NCBI GenBank assembly: GCA_037443565.1
Contig: JBBIOB010000072.1
Coordinates: forward strand, 1-11,828
DNA length: 11,828 nt
DNA from: Fervidifonticultor_A sp037443565
GTDB lineage: Bacteria; Sysuimicrobiota; Sysuimicrobiia; Sysuimicrobiales; Humicultoraceae
Direction: 5' to 3'
Of this stretch, positions 1 to 6,171 are shown piece by piece; position 1 is the first letter of the stretch; every line of letters starts with the position of its first letter. The position numbers and the translations under genes are program-made. The notes under the pieces were generated by a model that had not been told where the DNA came from, made no database searches, and saw only the letters and a list, made by a program, of their open reading frames with translations.

Positions 1-520
1 CGATCCGCACGGGTTCGGGTGCGGGACGGCCGGCGGGCCTCGGGGGCGCCTTGGGTTCTGCAACCGGCGCCGGCGGCTCGGCCTGTGCGGCCGCAGGGAC
101 AACAGGAACCTGCGGGACCGGCGGTGCCGGTGGAAGCACTTCAGGAGGTGCCTCAACCGGCGCGGGCGGCTTTGATGGAGCCTCGACCGGAGGCGGCACC
201 TCAACCGCCGGCTGCGGTGCGGCGACCGGCGCCGGGATGGCGATCTTGCGCATGCCCAGGATCCGCTCACCGGTCGGTGTCTTGCTCTCCGGCCGGGCCG
301 GGCGGGGCGGGGCCGGCGGCTGGACGGGCGGCGTCGGGGCGACCGATGCGCCCTTGCGCCCCTTGGGGCGGGTGGCCGCCACATGGGCGCGTACGCGTTC
401 CTCGGCGGTCATGGTCAGGCTGCTGCTGTGGCTCTTCACCGGCAGCTTCAGCAGCGCCAGGATGTCCATGGCCTCCTTGGCGGTCAGCCCGAGTTCCCGT
501 GCGAGCTCGTACACCCGCAT
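1..520 (-). CDS. infB: Translation initiation factor IF-2, N-terminal part (runs off the window edge)
   Basis: IF-2 is the GTPase that places initiator tRNA on the 30S subunit and promotes 70S joining. Only the first 173 codons are present, all open on the minus strand; the GTPase domain lies outside the window. Residues 1-50 match the IF2_N fold, beginning MRVYELARELGLTAKEAMDI and continuing through a KLPVKSHSSSL stretch. After a short basic patch (RPKGRKG) comes a long Pro/Ala/Val/Glu-rich linker with repeated VEAP units, typical of high-GC IF-2. A non-proline island, GERILGMRKIAIP, interrupts it near residues 90-105. The ATG at 518-520 has a good Shine-Dalgarno (AGGGAGG) that overlaps the ylxR stop; the gap to ylxR is 12 nt, so translation is probably coupled. 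The identification rests on the N-terminal domain and the operon position. Confidence 0.9.
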   Translation of the reverse strand, partial: MRVYELARELGLTAKEAMDILALLKLPVKSHSSSLTMTAEERVRAHVAATRPKGRKGASVAPTPPVQPPAPPRPARPESKTPTGERILGMRKIAIPAPVAAPQPAVEVPPPVEAPSKPPAPVEAPPEVLPPAPPVPQVPVVPAAAQAEPPAPVAEPKAPPRPAGRPAPEPVRI

Positions 521-532
521 GCCGCGGCCTCC

Positions 533-835
533 CTATGCAGACCCAAGACCTGTCTTCGCCACCTGCGCCCCTGGGCCCGCGATCACCCGCAGCCCCGACG
601 CCACCGCCTCAGGCACCGGCACCTCCAGCGCCCGCTCCAGACGCCGCTCGCGCAGCGCGACCTCAACGCAGGCGGCCGACGGGCAGACGTAGGCGCCCCG
701 ACCCGATACCTTGCCGCCCGGATCCACGCGTAGCTCCCCGGCCGGCGTCCGCACGACGCGGATCAGCTCACGCTTGGGTCGCATCTCGCGGCATGCCACG
801 CACTGTCGTTGTGGAACGTGCCGGGTCCTCGGCAT
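533..835 (-). CDS. ylxR: YlxR/RnpM-family RNA-binding protein (DUF448)
   Basis: This is a 100-residue basic protein of the YlxR family. In Bacillus this protein (renamed RnpM) binds RNase P RNA and modulates its activity; that role is family knowledge, not shown here. The family signature is present: R-x-C-V-A-C-R near residues 10-16, then PKRELIRVVRTP and the G-G-K-x-x-G-R-G-A-Y-V-C loop near residues 41-52, followed by ALRERRLERAL. The start ATG at 833-835 has the Shine-Dalgarno AGGAGG within the last codons and stop of nusA, 9 nt away. The Firmicutes-type operon usually carries ylxQ (an L7Ae-like protein) between ylxR and infB; here ylxR is followed directly by infB after 12 nt. Confidence 0.93.
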   Translation of the reverse strand: MPRTRHVPQRQCVACREMRPKRELIRVVRTPAGELRVDPGGKVSGRGAYVCPSAACVEVALRERRLERALEVPVPEAVASGLRVIAGPGAQVAKTGLGSA

Positions 836-844
836 GGCCTCCTG

Positions 845-2026
845 CTACGGCGACCCCTCGGGGGCCGCCGGGGCGGTTACGGGCTCGACCTCCGGCTCCG
901 CGGGCGCTTCGGCCCGCGCCTCGTCCGCCGGCGCAGCCGGCATCGGTTCCTCTTCAGGCAAGTCCACGAAGATCTTCTGCGCTTCGATCTCGCGAATCTG
1001 TGTCTCGCTCTTGATGTCGATCCGCCAGCCCGTGAGCTTGGCCGCCAGTCTGGCGTTCTGGCCTTCCCGGCCGATCGCCAGGGAGAGCTGGTGGTCGGGC
1101 ACGATGACCAGCGCCGTCTTCGTCGCCTCGCTGATCTCCACGCGTACCACCTTGGCCGGAGAGAGCGCCGCGGCCGCGAACTGCGCCACGTCGGGGTTCC
1201 AGGCGATGATATCGACCTTCTCCCCGCGCAGCTCGTCGACGATGGCCTGGACGCGCGACCCCTTGGGGCCGACACAGGCGCCGACCGCGTCGACGTTGCG
1301 GTCGCGCGAAGCCACCGCGATCTTGCTGCGCATGCCGGCCTCGCGGGCAATCGCCTTGATCTCGACGATTCCCTCGTACACTTCGGGGACCTCGATCTCG
1401 AACAGGCGCTTGAGCAGGCCCGGGTGGGTGCGCGAGACCACGATCTGCGGCCCGCGCGTCCCCTGGCGGACCTCGACCACGTAGGCCTTCACGCGCTCCC
1501 CCTGCCGGTAGCCCTCGCGCGGGATCTGCTCCGGCGGCGGCAGGACGGCCTCGATGCGGCCCAGGTCGAGGAAGACGTTCTTCCGCTCGATGCGCTGGAC
1601 GATGCCGGTGACGATGTCGCCCTCGCGGTCGCGGAACTCCTTGTAGACCAGCTCGCGCTCGGCTTCCCGCAGCCGCTGGACTACAACCTGCTTGGCAGTC
1701 TGCGCGGCGATCCGGCCGAAGTCCCTGGGCGTCACCTCGACCTCGACCATCTCCCCGGGTTCTGCGGTGGGATCCCACTCGCGCACCTGCGCGAGGGCGA
1801 TCTGGGTCGTGGGATCGTCGACGTCCTCCACGATCGTCCGCACCTGGTAGGCGCGCATCTCGCCCGTCTGGCGGTCCATCTCGATCCGCATGTTTTGGGC
1901 GGTCGCGCCGAAGTTCTTCTTGTAGGCGGACAGCAGGGCGGCTTCGATCGCCTCGACGATCACGTCCTTGCTGATGCCCTTCTCTTCTTCGATCTGGTCG
2001 AGCGCGCGGAGCAGCTCGGCGTTCAT
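845..2026 (-). CDS. nusA: Transcription termination/antitermination factor NusA
   Basis: NusA binds RNA polymerase and nascent RNA, modulating pausing, intrinsic termination and antitermination. The start used is ATG at 2024-2026, giving 393 residues. The open frame extends 53 codons further upstream, but those codons lie inside rimP and look like a shadow. Visible order: an N-terminal RNAP-binding domain (about 1-125, starting MNAELLRALDQIEEEKGIS), an S1 domain (about 130-205), KH1 with the GPKGSR loop, KH2 with GREGQNARLAAKLTGW, and a Glu/Ala/Pro-rich tail after the LPEEEP motif. The tail is acidic low complexity of about 40 residues, not the AR1/AR2 repeats of the E. coli protein. Start and rimP stop overlap as ATGA; the Shine-Dalgarno GAGGAGG lies inside rimP about 12 nt upstream. 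Confidence 0.97.
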   Translation of the reverse strand: MNAELLRALDQIEEEKGISKDVIVEAIEAALLSAYKKNFGATAQNMRIEMDRQTGEMRAYQVRTIVEDVDDPTTQIALAQVREWDPTAEPGEMVEVEVTPRDFGRIAAQTAKQVVVQRLREAERELVYKEFRDREGDIVTGIVQRIERKNVFLDLGRIEAVLPPPEQIPREGYRQGERVKAYVVEVRQGTRGPQIVVSRTHPGLLKRLFEIEVPEVYEGIVEIKAIAREAGMRSKIAVASRDRNVDAVGACVGPKGSRVQAIVDELRGEKVDIIAWNPDVAQFAAAALSPAKVVRVEISEATKTALVIVPDHQLSLAIGREGQNARLAAKLTGWRIDIKSETQIREIEAQKIFVDLPEEEPMPAAPADEARAEAPAEPEVEPVTAPAAPEGSP

Positions 2027-2529
2027 CTCCCAGCGTGCCCTCCTCTGGCGAAGTCCTCTCGCAGATCGTCCATGTCGACGGCGAGCCGCGCGCGGGCGAT
2101 CTCCGCCAGCAGCAGGCGCGTCACCTGACCGTCCACATCCAGGGCGACCTGCTCGCCCTGCAGGCCGAGCAGCCGTCCCTTCCACCGGCGCCGGCCCTCG
2201 ACCGGCGCATACGTCGTCACCTCAACCTTCCGACCCGCGAACCGCACGAAATCGGCTTCGCTGTAGAACGGCCGGTCGAGTCCCGGCGAGGCCACCTCGA
2301 GGGTGTAGGCGTGGGGGATCGGGTCGTGGAGGTCGAGCGCGCGGCCGAGCTCTTCGGCCACGTTGGCGCACCGGTCGACAGTAACGCCCTGCTCGCTCTC
2401 CACGCTCACGCGCACAATGGTCCGGGCGCCCTCACCCAGCACCTCGAGCCCGGCGAGCCCCAGGCCATGCCGCGCGGCCACGCCCGCGGCCAATCGCTCT
2501 ACCTCTGCCGCCCACGCGGGGCGCCTCAT
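2023..2529 (-). CDS. rimP: Ribosome maturation factor RimP
   Basis: RimP binds the 30S precursor and helps assemble the S12 region. The 168-residue length is normal for the family. The N-terminal domain shows the alpha/beta pattern with L-x-x-L-E-V and the acidic VTVDRCANVAEELGRALD helix. The conserved signature Y-T-L-E-V-A-S-P-G-L-D-R-P-F is present near residues 75-87, where RimP typically has LEVSSPGLDRPL. The C-terminal Sm-like domain contains GRKVEVTTYAPVEGRRRWKG and a final KARLAVD-like stretch (ARARLAVDMDDLRED). The start ATG at 2527-2529 has GGAGG 7 nt upstream. It overlaps nusA by 4 nt and is the first gene of the rimP-nusA-ylxR-infB operon, preceded by an attenuator-like hairpin. 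Confidence 0.96.
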   Translation of the reverse strand: MRRPAWAAEVERLAAGVAARHGLGLAGLEVLGEGARTIVRVSVESEQGVTVDRCANVAEELGRALDLHDPIPHAYTLEVASPGLDRPFYSEADFVRFAGRKVEVTTYAPVEGRRRWKGRLLGLQGEQVALDVDGQVTRLLLAEIARARLAVDMDDLREDFARGGHAGR

Positions 2530-2555
2530 CGTCTCGCCTCCGTCACCGCCGCCAT

Positions 2556-2585
2556 AAAAAACGAGCGGGCCCGTTCACCCACTCG
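2556..2585 (-). terminator. Intrinsic terminator hairpin in the rimP-nusA leader (probable attenuator)
   Basis: On the minus strand an 8-bp stem forms between 2578-2585 (CGAGTGGG) and 2562-2569 (CCCGCTCG), with one G-U wobble. The loop is the 8-nt TGAACGGG, and the stem is followed at once by six T residues (2556-2561). The hairpin lies about 27 nt upstream of the rimP start, downstream of the predicted rimP promoter, and inside the probable leader RNA. It would therefore stop rimP-nusA transcription as well as any read-through from asnS. A smaller 5-bp hairpin (CCGGC/GCCGG, 2597-2611) sits just upstream in the same leader. The Bacillus rimP-nusA leader is known to carry a NusA-dependent terminator used for autoregulation; the same function here is inference. 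Confidence 0.8.
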
Positions 2586-2641
2586 CACCACACATCCCGG
2601 CGGAGAGCCGGTCGTCTACCTTGCAGCAGGTTCCATGCGTG

Positions 2642-2671
2642 ATGCTAGCACACCTTCCGGCACGCAGGCAA
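2642..2671 (-). promoter_or_regulatory. Predicted housekeeping-sigma promoter for rimP-nusA-ylxR-infB
   Basis: On the minus strand a -35 like TTGCCT (2666-2671, 4 of 6 to consensus) is separated by 18 nt from a -10 TAGCAT (2642-2647). The -10 is preceded by TGC (2648-2650), making an extended -10. Initiation would fall near 2635, giving a leader of about 105 nt that contains the terminator hairpin. The 11-mer TGCTAGCATCA is identical in the mnmA promoter at 8966-8976, which strengthens the call. A short inverted repeat (GCAGG/CCTGC, about 2661-2679) overlaps the -35. Confidence 0.6.
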
Positions 2672-2766
2672 GGCCCTGCAGACCGGTCACTCGGCCCGAT
2701 GAGGATGCGGTTGCCATCGCGCCAGTAGTGTGGCGAGACCGGAGAAGAGATCCTGCGACCAGGACG

Positions 2767-4074
2767 CTACGGATACAAGCGGTTCAGCAGCCGAGGAAAC
2801 GGAATCGTCTCCCGGACGTGCTCCAGCCCGCAGATCCATGCCACCGTGCGCTCGATGCCGATGCCGAATCCCGAGTGTGGCACCGAGCCGTAGCGGCGCA
2901 GGTCCAGGTACCACCGATAGGGCTCGGGCGGCAGGCCGTGTTCGGCCAGGCGGCGCTCCAGCAGCGCCAGGTCGTGGATCCGCTGGCCGCCGCCGATGAT
3001 CTCGCCATAGCCCTCGGGCGCCAGGAGGTCGGCGCCGAGCACGACCTCGGGTCGGGCCGGATCGGGCTGCATGTAGAACGCCTTGCACTGCGTCGGATAG
3101 CGGTGGACGAAGACCGGCCGGTCGAACGCCGTACTGACCGCGGTCTCCTCGTCGCCGCCCAGGTCGTCGCCCCAGGCGACCTGTAGCCCCCGCTCCTCGA
3201 GCAGCCGGAGCGCGTCGTCGTAGGAGATCCGCGGGAACGGCGCGACCACGCGCTCTAGCGGGGTCGTGTCTCGCTCCAGCACGGTCAGCTCCTGGCGGCA
3301 CCGGTCGAGCGTGCGCGCGACGACGCCCGCGACGAAGTCCTCGGCGAGCGCCATGTACTCGTCCAGCTCCATGAACGCGGCCTCGGGCTCGAGCATCCAG
3401 AACTCGATGAGGTGCCGGCGGGTCTTGCTCTTCTCGGCGCGGAACGTAGGGCCGAAGCAGTACACGCGGCCGAACGCCATGGCCGCGGCCTCGTTGTAGA
3501 GCTGTCCGGACTGCGTCAGGTAGGCGGTGCCCTCGTCGAAGTATTCGGTCGCAAAGAGCGTGGTCGTCCCCTCGGCCGCTGCGGGGGTGAGGATCGGCGC
3601 GTCGACCCGCAGCCACCCGTGGTCATCCAGGTAGTCGGTCATCGCGCGGATGACCTCGGCGCGGACGCGCATGATGGCATGCTGCCGCCGGCTGCGCAGC
3701 CACAGGTGCCGGTGGTCCATCAGGAACTCGACACCGTGCTCCTTGGGAGTGATGGGATACGGAGCGGCCTCGTAGACGATGCGCAGGCCGGTGACCGAAA
3801 TCTCGACGCTACCTGGGGCGCGGGGATCGGCGCGCACAGTGCCGGTCACGCTCAGGCTGCTCTCCTGCGGCAGCCGGTCAGCGGCGGCAAAGACCTCGTC
3901 CGGCACGTCGGCCCTCGACATGACGGCCTGGACGATCCCCGTGCCGTCGCGGACCTGCAGGAAGTGGATCTTGCCGCTGCTGCGGCGTCCGTAGAGCCAG
4001 CCGCGCACCTCGACGGTCTGCCCGACGTGCGCGGGCAGCGCCTCGATCGTCACCAGAACCGCACCTTCACTCAC
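2767..4074 (-). CDS. asnS: Asparaginyl-tRNA synthetase (AsnRS)
   Basis: This class IIb synthetase charges tRNA-Asn with asparagine using ATP. The start chosen is GTG at 4072-4074, giving 435 residues, the usual length; the frame is open much further upstream, but that part is antisense to the HAD gene and does not resemble AsnRS. The N-terminal OB-fold anticodon domain spans about 10-105 (VEVRGWLYGRRSSGKIHFLQ). The catalytic domain has motif 2 FRAEKSKTRRHLIEFWMLEPE around 211-231 and motif 3 GFGIGIERTVAWICG around 402-416, ending with the family-typical IPFPR near the C-terminus. AsnRS rather than AspRS is favoured by the P-T-Q-C-K-A-F-Y-M segment and by DLRRYGSVPHSGFG, which matches bacterial AsnRS closely. 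Activity on Asp-tRNA is not excluded by eye. Confidence 0.95.
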   Translation of the reverse strand: MSEGAVLVTIEALPAHVGQTVEVRGWLYGRRSSGKIHFLQVRDGTGIVQAVMSRADVPDEVFAAADRLPQESSLSVTGTVRADPRAPGSVEISVTGLRIVYEAAPYPITPKEHGVEFLMDHRHLWLRSRRQHAIMRVRAEVIRAMTDYLDDHGWLRVDAPILTPAAAEGTTTLFATEYFDEGTAYLTQSGQLYNEAAAMAFGRVYCFGPTFRAEKSKTRRHLIEFWMLEPEAAFMELDEYMALAEDFVAGVVARTLDRCRQELTVLERDTTPLERVVAPFPRISYDDALRLLEERGLQVAWGDDLGGDEETAVSTAFDRPVFVHRYPTQCKAFYMQPDPARPEVVLGADLLAPEGYGEIIGGGQRIHDLALLERRLAEHGLPPEPYRWYLDLRRYGSVPHSGFGIGIERTVAWICGLEHVRETIPFPRLLNRLYP

Positions 4075-4080
4075 GGGTCT

Positions 4081-4087
4081 CTCCTCC
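4081..4087 (-). promoter_or_regulatory. Ribosome binding site fixing the asnS start
   Basis: GGAGGAG on the minus strand lies 6 nt before the GTG at 4074. It is the only strong Shine-Dalgarno near the beginning of the OB-fold and selects this start over a second in-frame GTG seven codons further in, and over upstream ATG codons that lie inside the opposing HAD gene region. Confidence 0.8.
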
Positions 4088-4140
4088 ACGATGAACAGGA
4101 AGTCATGCCGGAACGGGGAAGCATCAGCCGGAGCGCCGGC

Positions 4141-4791
4141 ATGCCTCTTTCGCCTTCGACCCTGCTGATCTTCGACTTCGACAACACGCTCATCGATTCC
4201 CAGATCGACTTCACCGCGCTGCGGGCGGCGTTGATCGACCTGCTGGAGGCCGCGGGCGCGCTGCCGGCGGCCCGCGCGGAGCTGATGCGGCGTCCCATTC
4301 TCGAGCTCGTCGAGTGTGGCGACGCCGTCTCGCCCGACCTGGCGCGCGCAATGTGGGCCGCCATCGAGACCCACGAAGCGGCCGGGCTCGAGCGCGCCGC
4401 GGCGATGCCTCACGCGCACGACGTGCTGGCCGCGCTGGCCGCCAGGGGCTACCGGCTGGCCCTGCTGACCAACAACGCCCGGCCCGCCACCGCTCGGATC
4501 CTGGGCGTGCTCGGGCTGGCGCCTCTCCTTCACATGGTCGTCACCCGCGACGATGTGCCGCGGCTGAAGCCCGATCCTGGCGGCATCCAGCTCATCCTCG
4601 CGCGCCTGGGACCGGTCCGGACGGCCTATCTGATCGGGGATTCGTGGATCGATGGGTACGCCGCCGCCGCGGCCGGGATCCGCTTCGTCGGATTCGGTCC
4701 CCGCCGGGCCGAGGTCGAGGCCCGCGGGGTCCGTGCCTGGGCGTGGGTGATCGACCTGCCCGAGCTGCTGGCGCTTGCCTGGGACGCGTGA
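4141..4791 (+). CDS. HAD-superfamily hydrolase, phosphoglycolate phosphatase-like
   Basis: This is a 216-residue haloacid dehalogenase-type hydrolase, probably a cytosolic phosphatase of small phosphorylated metabolites; the substrate cannot be read from sequence. All four HAD motifs are present: motif I DFDNT with nucleophile D12 and D14, motif II threonine T110 (LLTNN), motif III K143 (RLKPDP), and motif IV GDSWID with D167 and D171. An alpha-helical cap lies between motif I and about residue 90 (C1 type, as in Gph and beta-phosphoglucomutase relatives). The start at 4141 has GGAG 7 nt upstream, although that site sits in a 5-bp hairpin (GCCGG/CCGGC, 4127-4140). An in-frame ATG at 4105 with a weaker AGGA is the alternative. 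The gene diverges from asnS, and its stop abuts the stop of the opposing Cys-rich gene. Confidence 0.88.
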   Translation: MPLSPSTLLIFDFDNTLIDSQIDFTALRAALIDLLEAAGALPAARAELMRRPILELVECGDAVSPDLARAMWAAIETHEAAGLERAAAMPHAHDVLAALAARGYRLALLTNNARPATARILGVLGLAPLLHMVVTRDDVPRLKPDPGGIQLILARLGPVRTAYLIGDSWIDGYAAAAAGIRFVGFGPRRAEVEARGVRAWAWVIDLPELLALAWDA

Positions 4792-5247
4792 CTACCAGAG
4801 GTGCGCGAACTTGGCCGAGAAGCGCCGTTCCATCTCTTCGCGGTTCAGGTTGTAGACGGGGCAGTCGCGCAGCATGCAGACGTGCAGCGCCTGGTTGCAG
4901 TACGCGTCCGGGACCTCCCAGCACGCCGCGTTGACGTAGTACGCCGCGCACACGCCCTTGCGGGGATGCACGCCCGATGCCTCAGACGCCACGTGCCGGA
5001 GCGGAGCGGGCGGTGAGACCCTGGCCGGAGCCTCGGGCGCAGCGACTTCGGGTTCGACAATCGGCTGGGGCCGCACGAACGGCTCCCGCACGAGCTTCAG
5101 GATCGGCCGGTCGGGCCGCTCCTCGGGCGTCTCGTCGGGCGCCGGCGCGTGGGGCTGCGCCTCGCCCGAGAGCGCCTCCATCTCGCGCGAGGTGACCTCG
5201 ATCAGATCCCTAACGCCGCGCCGGAGCTCCTCGCGTGCCTTGGGCAT
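4792..5247 (-). CDS. Uncharacterised protein with basic N-terminal helix and five-cysteine C-terminal module, next to parA
   Basis: I do not recognise a named family. The 151-residue protein has three parts. An N-terminal amphipathic basic helix (about 1-28) contains LRRGVRDLI, which resembles the N-terminal L-G-R-G-L-x-x-L-I peptide of ParB that stimulates ParA ATPase. A Pro/Ala/Glu-rich linker follows (about 30-95). The compact C-terminus carries cysteines at 100, 109, 117, 124 and 129 in the order C-x8-C-x7-C-x6-C-x4-C, including CWEVPDAYC and RDCPVY, which could bind zinc or an iron-sulfur cluster. It is the last gene of the mnmA-parA operon and overlaps the parA 3' end by 38 nt. A near-perfect Shine-Dalgarno supports the ATG at 5247. 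A role as ParA partner is inference from position and the N-terminus. Confidence 0.85.
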   Translation of the reverse strand: MPKAREELRRGVRDLIEVTSREMEALSGEAQPHAPAPDETPEERPDRPILKLVREPFVRPQPIVEPEVAAPEAPARVSPPAPLRHVASEASGVHPRKGVCAAYYVNAACWEVPDAYCNQALHVCMLRDCPVYNLNREEMERRFSAKFAHLW

Positions 5248-6034
5248 GGGCGATCACCTCGTGAGCAAGACTGGCATACTCTTTCGCGCCGCGCGACTCG
5301 GGGTTGGTCACGAACAGCGGCACGCCCTTCATCGACGACTCGACGAGCTTGATGTTGAAGTGAATCGTCGACTGGAAGACTCTGTTCGGGAAGAACTCGT
5401 GAATGCCCGCCAGGATCTCTTTGCTGATCGTCGTGCGCGAGTCGTACATCGTGGGCAGCACGCCGAGGATCTCGACGTGGTGGCCTACTTCCTCCCTGAC
5501 CATCTTCAACGTCTTGAGGAGCTGCCGCATGCCCAATAGCGCGTAGTAGTGCGTCTGGATCGGCACGATGATCGCCTCGCAGGCCACGAGCGCGTTCAGC
5601 GTCAACAGCCCCAACGACGGCGGCGTGTCGATCAGGATGAAAGCGTAGCGCTCGCGGATCGGCGCGATGCGCCGGCGCAACATGTTCTCCCGGCCGATGC
5701 GCGCGGCCAGCTCGAGCTCGGCGGCCGCCAGGTCGATCGACGCCGGGGCGACCTCCAGGCGCTTGACGCTGGTGGGCCGGATGATCGCCGACAGCGGCAG
5801 GCCTTCCTCGTGGTCGGGATCCACGAGCACATGGTAGATCGTATGTGAGAGGGCGGCCGGGTCGATCCCCACGCTGACCGTGGCGTTCGCCTGGGGATCC
5901 AGGTCCACGAGAAGCGTCGGGTGTCCGGAGGCGGCGAGCGACGCGCTCAGGTTGACCGCGGTCGTGGTCTTGCCGCACCCACCCTTCTGGTTGACCAGTC
6001 CGATGACCAGGGCGCCGTCAGTGCCCGTGACCAC
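5210..6034 (-). CDS. ParA/Soj-family ATPase (orphan, no parB in view)
   Basis: This is a 274-residue ATPase of the ParA/MinD group, which positions DNA or other cargo by ATP-dependent binding to the nucleoid and release by a partner. The deviant Walker A motif NQKGGCGKTTT has signature lysine K17 and catalytic K22. Walker A' is LLVDLDPQAN (D44, D46), and Walker B is FILIDTPPSLG with D136. The C-terminal half has the Soj-like YYALLGMRQLLKTLKMV and SRTTISKEIL segments. The GTG start at 6032-6034 has AAGGAGG 9 nt upstream. The reading frame overlaps the small membrane-protein gene upstream by 17 nt and the Cys-rich gene downstream by 38 nt, so the three are probably translationally coupled. ParB and parS are not visible, and the neighbours (mnmA, CCA enzyme) are not the usual oriC context, so chromosome segregation need not be its job. 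Confidence 0.93.
   Translation of the reverse strand: MVTGTDGALVIGLVNQKGGCGKTTTAVNLSASLAASGHPTLLVDLDPQANATVSVGIDPAALSHTIYHVLVDPDHEEGLPLSAIIRPTSVKRLEVAPASIDLAAAELELAARIGRENMLRRRIAPIRERYAFILIDTPPSLGLLTLNALVACEAIIVPIQTHYYALLGMRQLLKTLKMVREEVGHHVEILGVLPTMYDSRTTISKEILAGIHEFFPNRVFQSTIHFNIKLVESSMKGVPLFVTNPESRGAKEYASLAHEVIAHAQGTRGAPARR
5253..5260 (-). promoter_or_regulatory. Strong ribosome binding site for the Cys-rich gene, inside parA
   Basis: GAGGTGAT on the minus strand lies 5 nt before the ATG at 5247, within the parA coding sequence. It matches the anti-Shine-Dalgarno better than most sites in the window, so the overlapping start at 5247 is likely genuine and the protein is probably made in amounts comparable to or above ParA. 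Confidence 0.75.
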
Positions 6035-6170
6035 CCGCGTCGCCCTCCTTGAGAATCGTGCGGTTCACGAACTGCACAAGGCCCGGCGCCAGCACGGGCA
6101 GCAGCGCCCCGATGACCACCATGGCACCCAACGCCCACAGGATGATGAGGACGGCCTGCCGCTCCGACAT
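6018..6170 (-). CDS. Small single-pass membrane protein, 50 residues, upstream of parA
   Basis: This gene is too short for usual length cut-offs. ATG at 6168-6170 begins a 50-codon frame ending in TGA at 6018-6020. The product starts MSERQ, has one hydrophobic helix (about residues 6-31, AVLIILWALGAMVVIGALLP and onward), then VNRTILKEGD and a Gly/His tail ending GGHGH. GGAGG lies 5 nt before the ATG, overlapping the TAG stop of the CCA-enzyme gene one base upstream. The 3' end runs 17 nt into parA, and the parA Shine-Dalgarno lies inside this gene. Continuous hydrophobic coding, good initiation signals and coupled spacing make it a credible gene. The function is unknown; a membrane anchor or regulator for the adjacent ParA is only a suggestion. 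Confidence 0.75.
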   Translation of the reverse strand: MSERQAVLIILWALGAMVVIGALLPVLAPGLVQFVNRTILKEGDAGGHGH

Positions 6171-6171
6171 C

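Noticed and set aside
809..2128. 439-codon plus-strand frame opposite nusA
   Set aside because: It is a shadow of nusA codon structure, rich in Asp/Leu/Arg, with no recognisable fold.
2027..2185. 53-codon N-terminal extension of nusA
   Set aside because: It lies entirely inside rimP and is Arg/Gly-rich shadow sequence; NusA homology begins at the ATG at 2026, which has the ATGA overlap.
2700..2766. Terminator directly after asnS
   Set aside because: A 5-bp CGCCA/TGGCG hairpin exists, but no T-run follows it; the only convincing terminator is at 2556-2585.
3412..4140. Long plus-strand frame upstream of the HAD gene
   Set aside because: It is antisense to asnS, with no motif; HAD motif I starts 11 residues after the ATG at 4141.
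4075..4533. N-terminal extension of asnS (open frame continues on the minus strand to 4533)
   Set aside because: The extension is antisense to the HAD gene, is low-complexity Arg/Gly/Gln, and a strong Shine-Dalgarno plus GTG at 4074 gives the normal AsnRS length.
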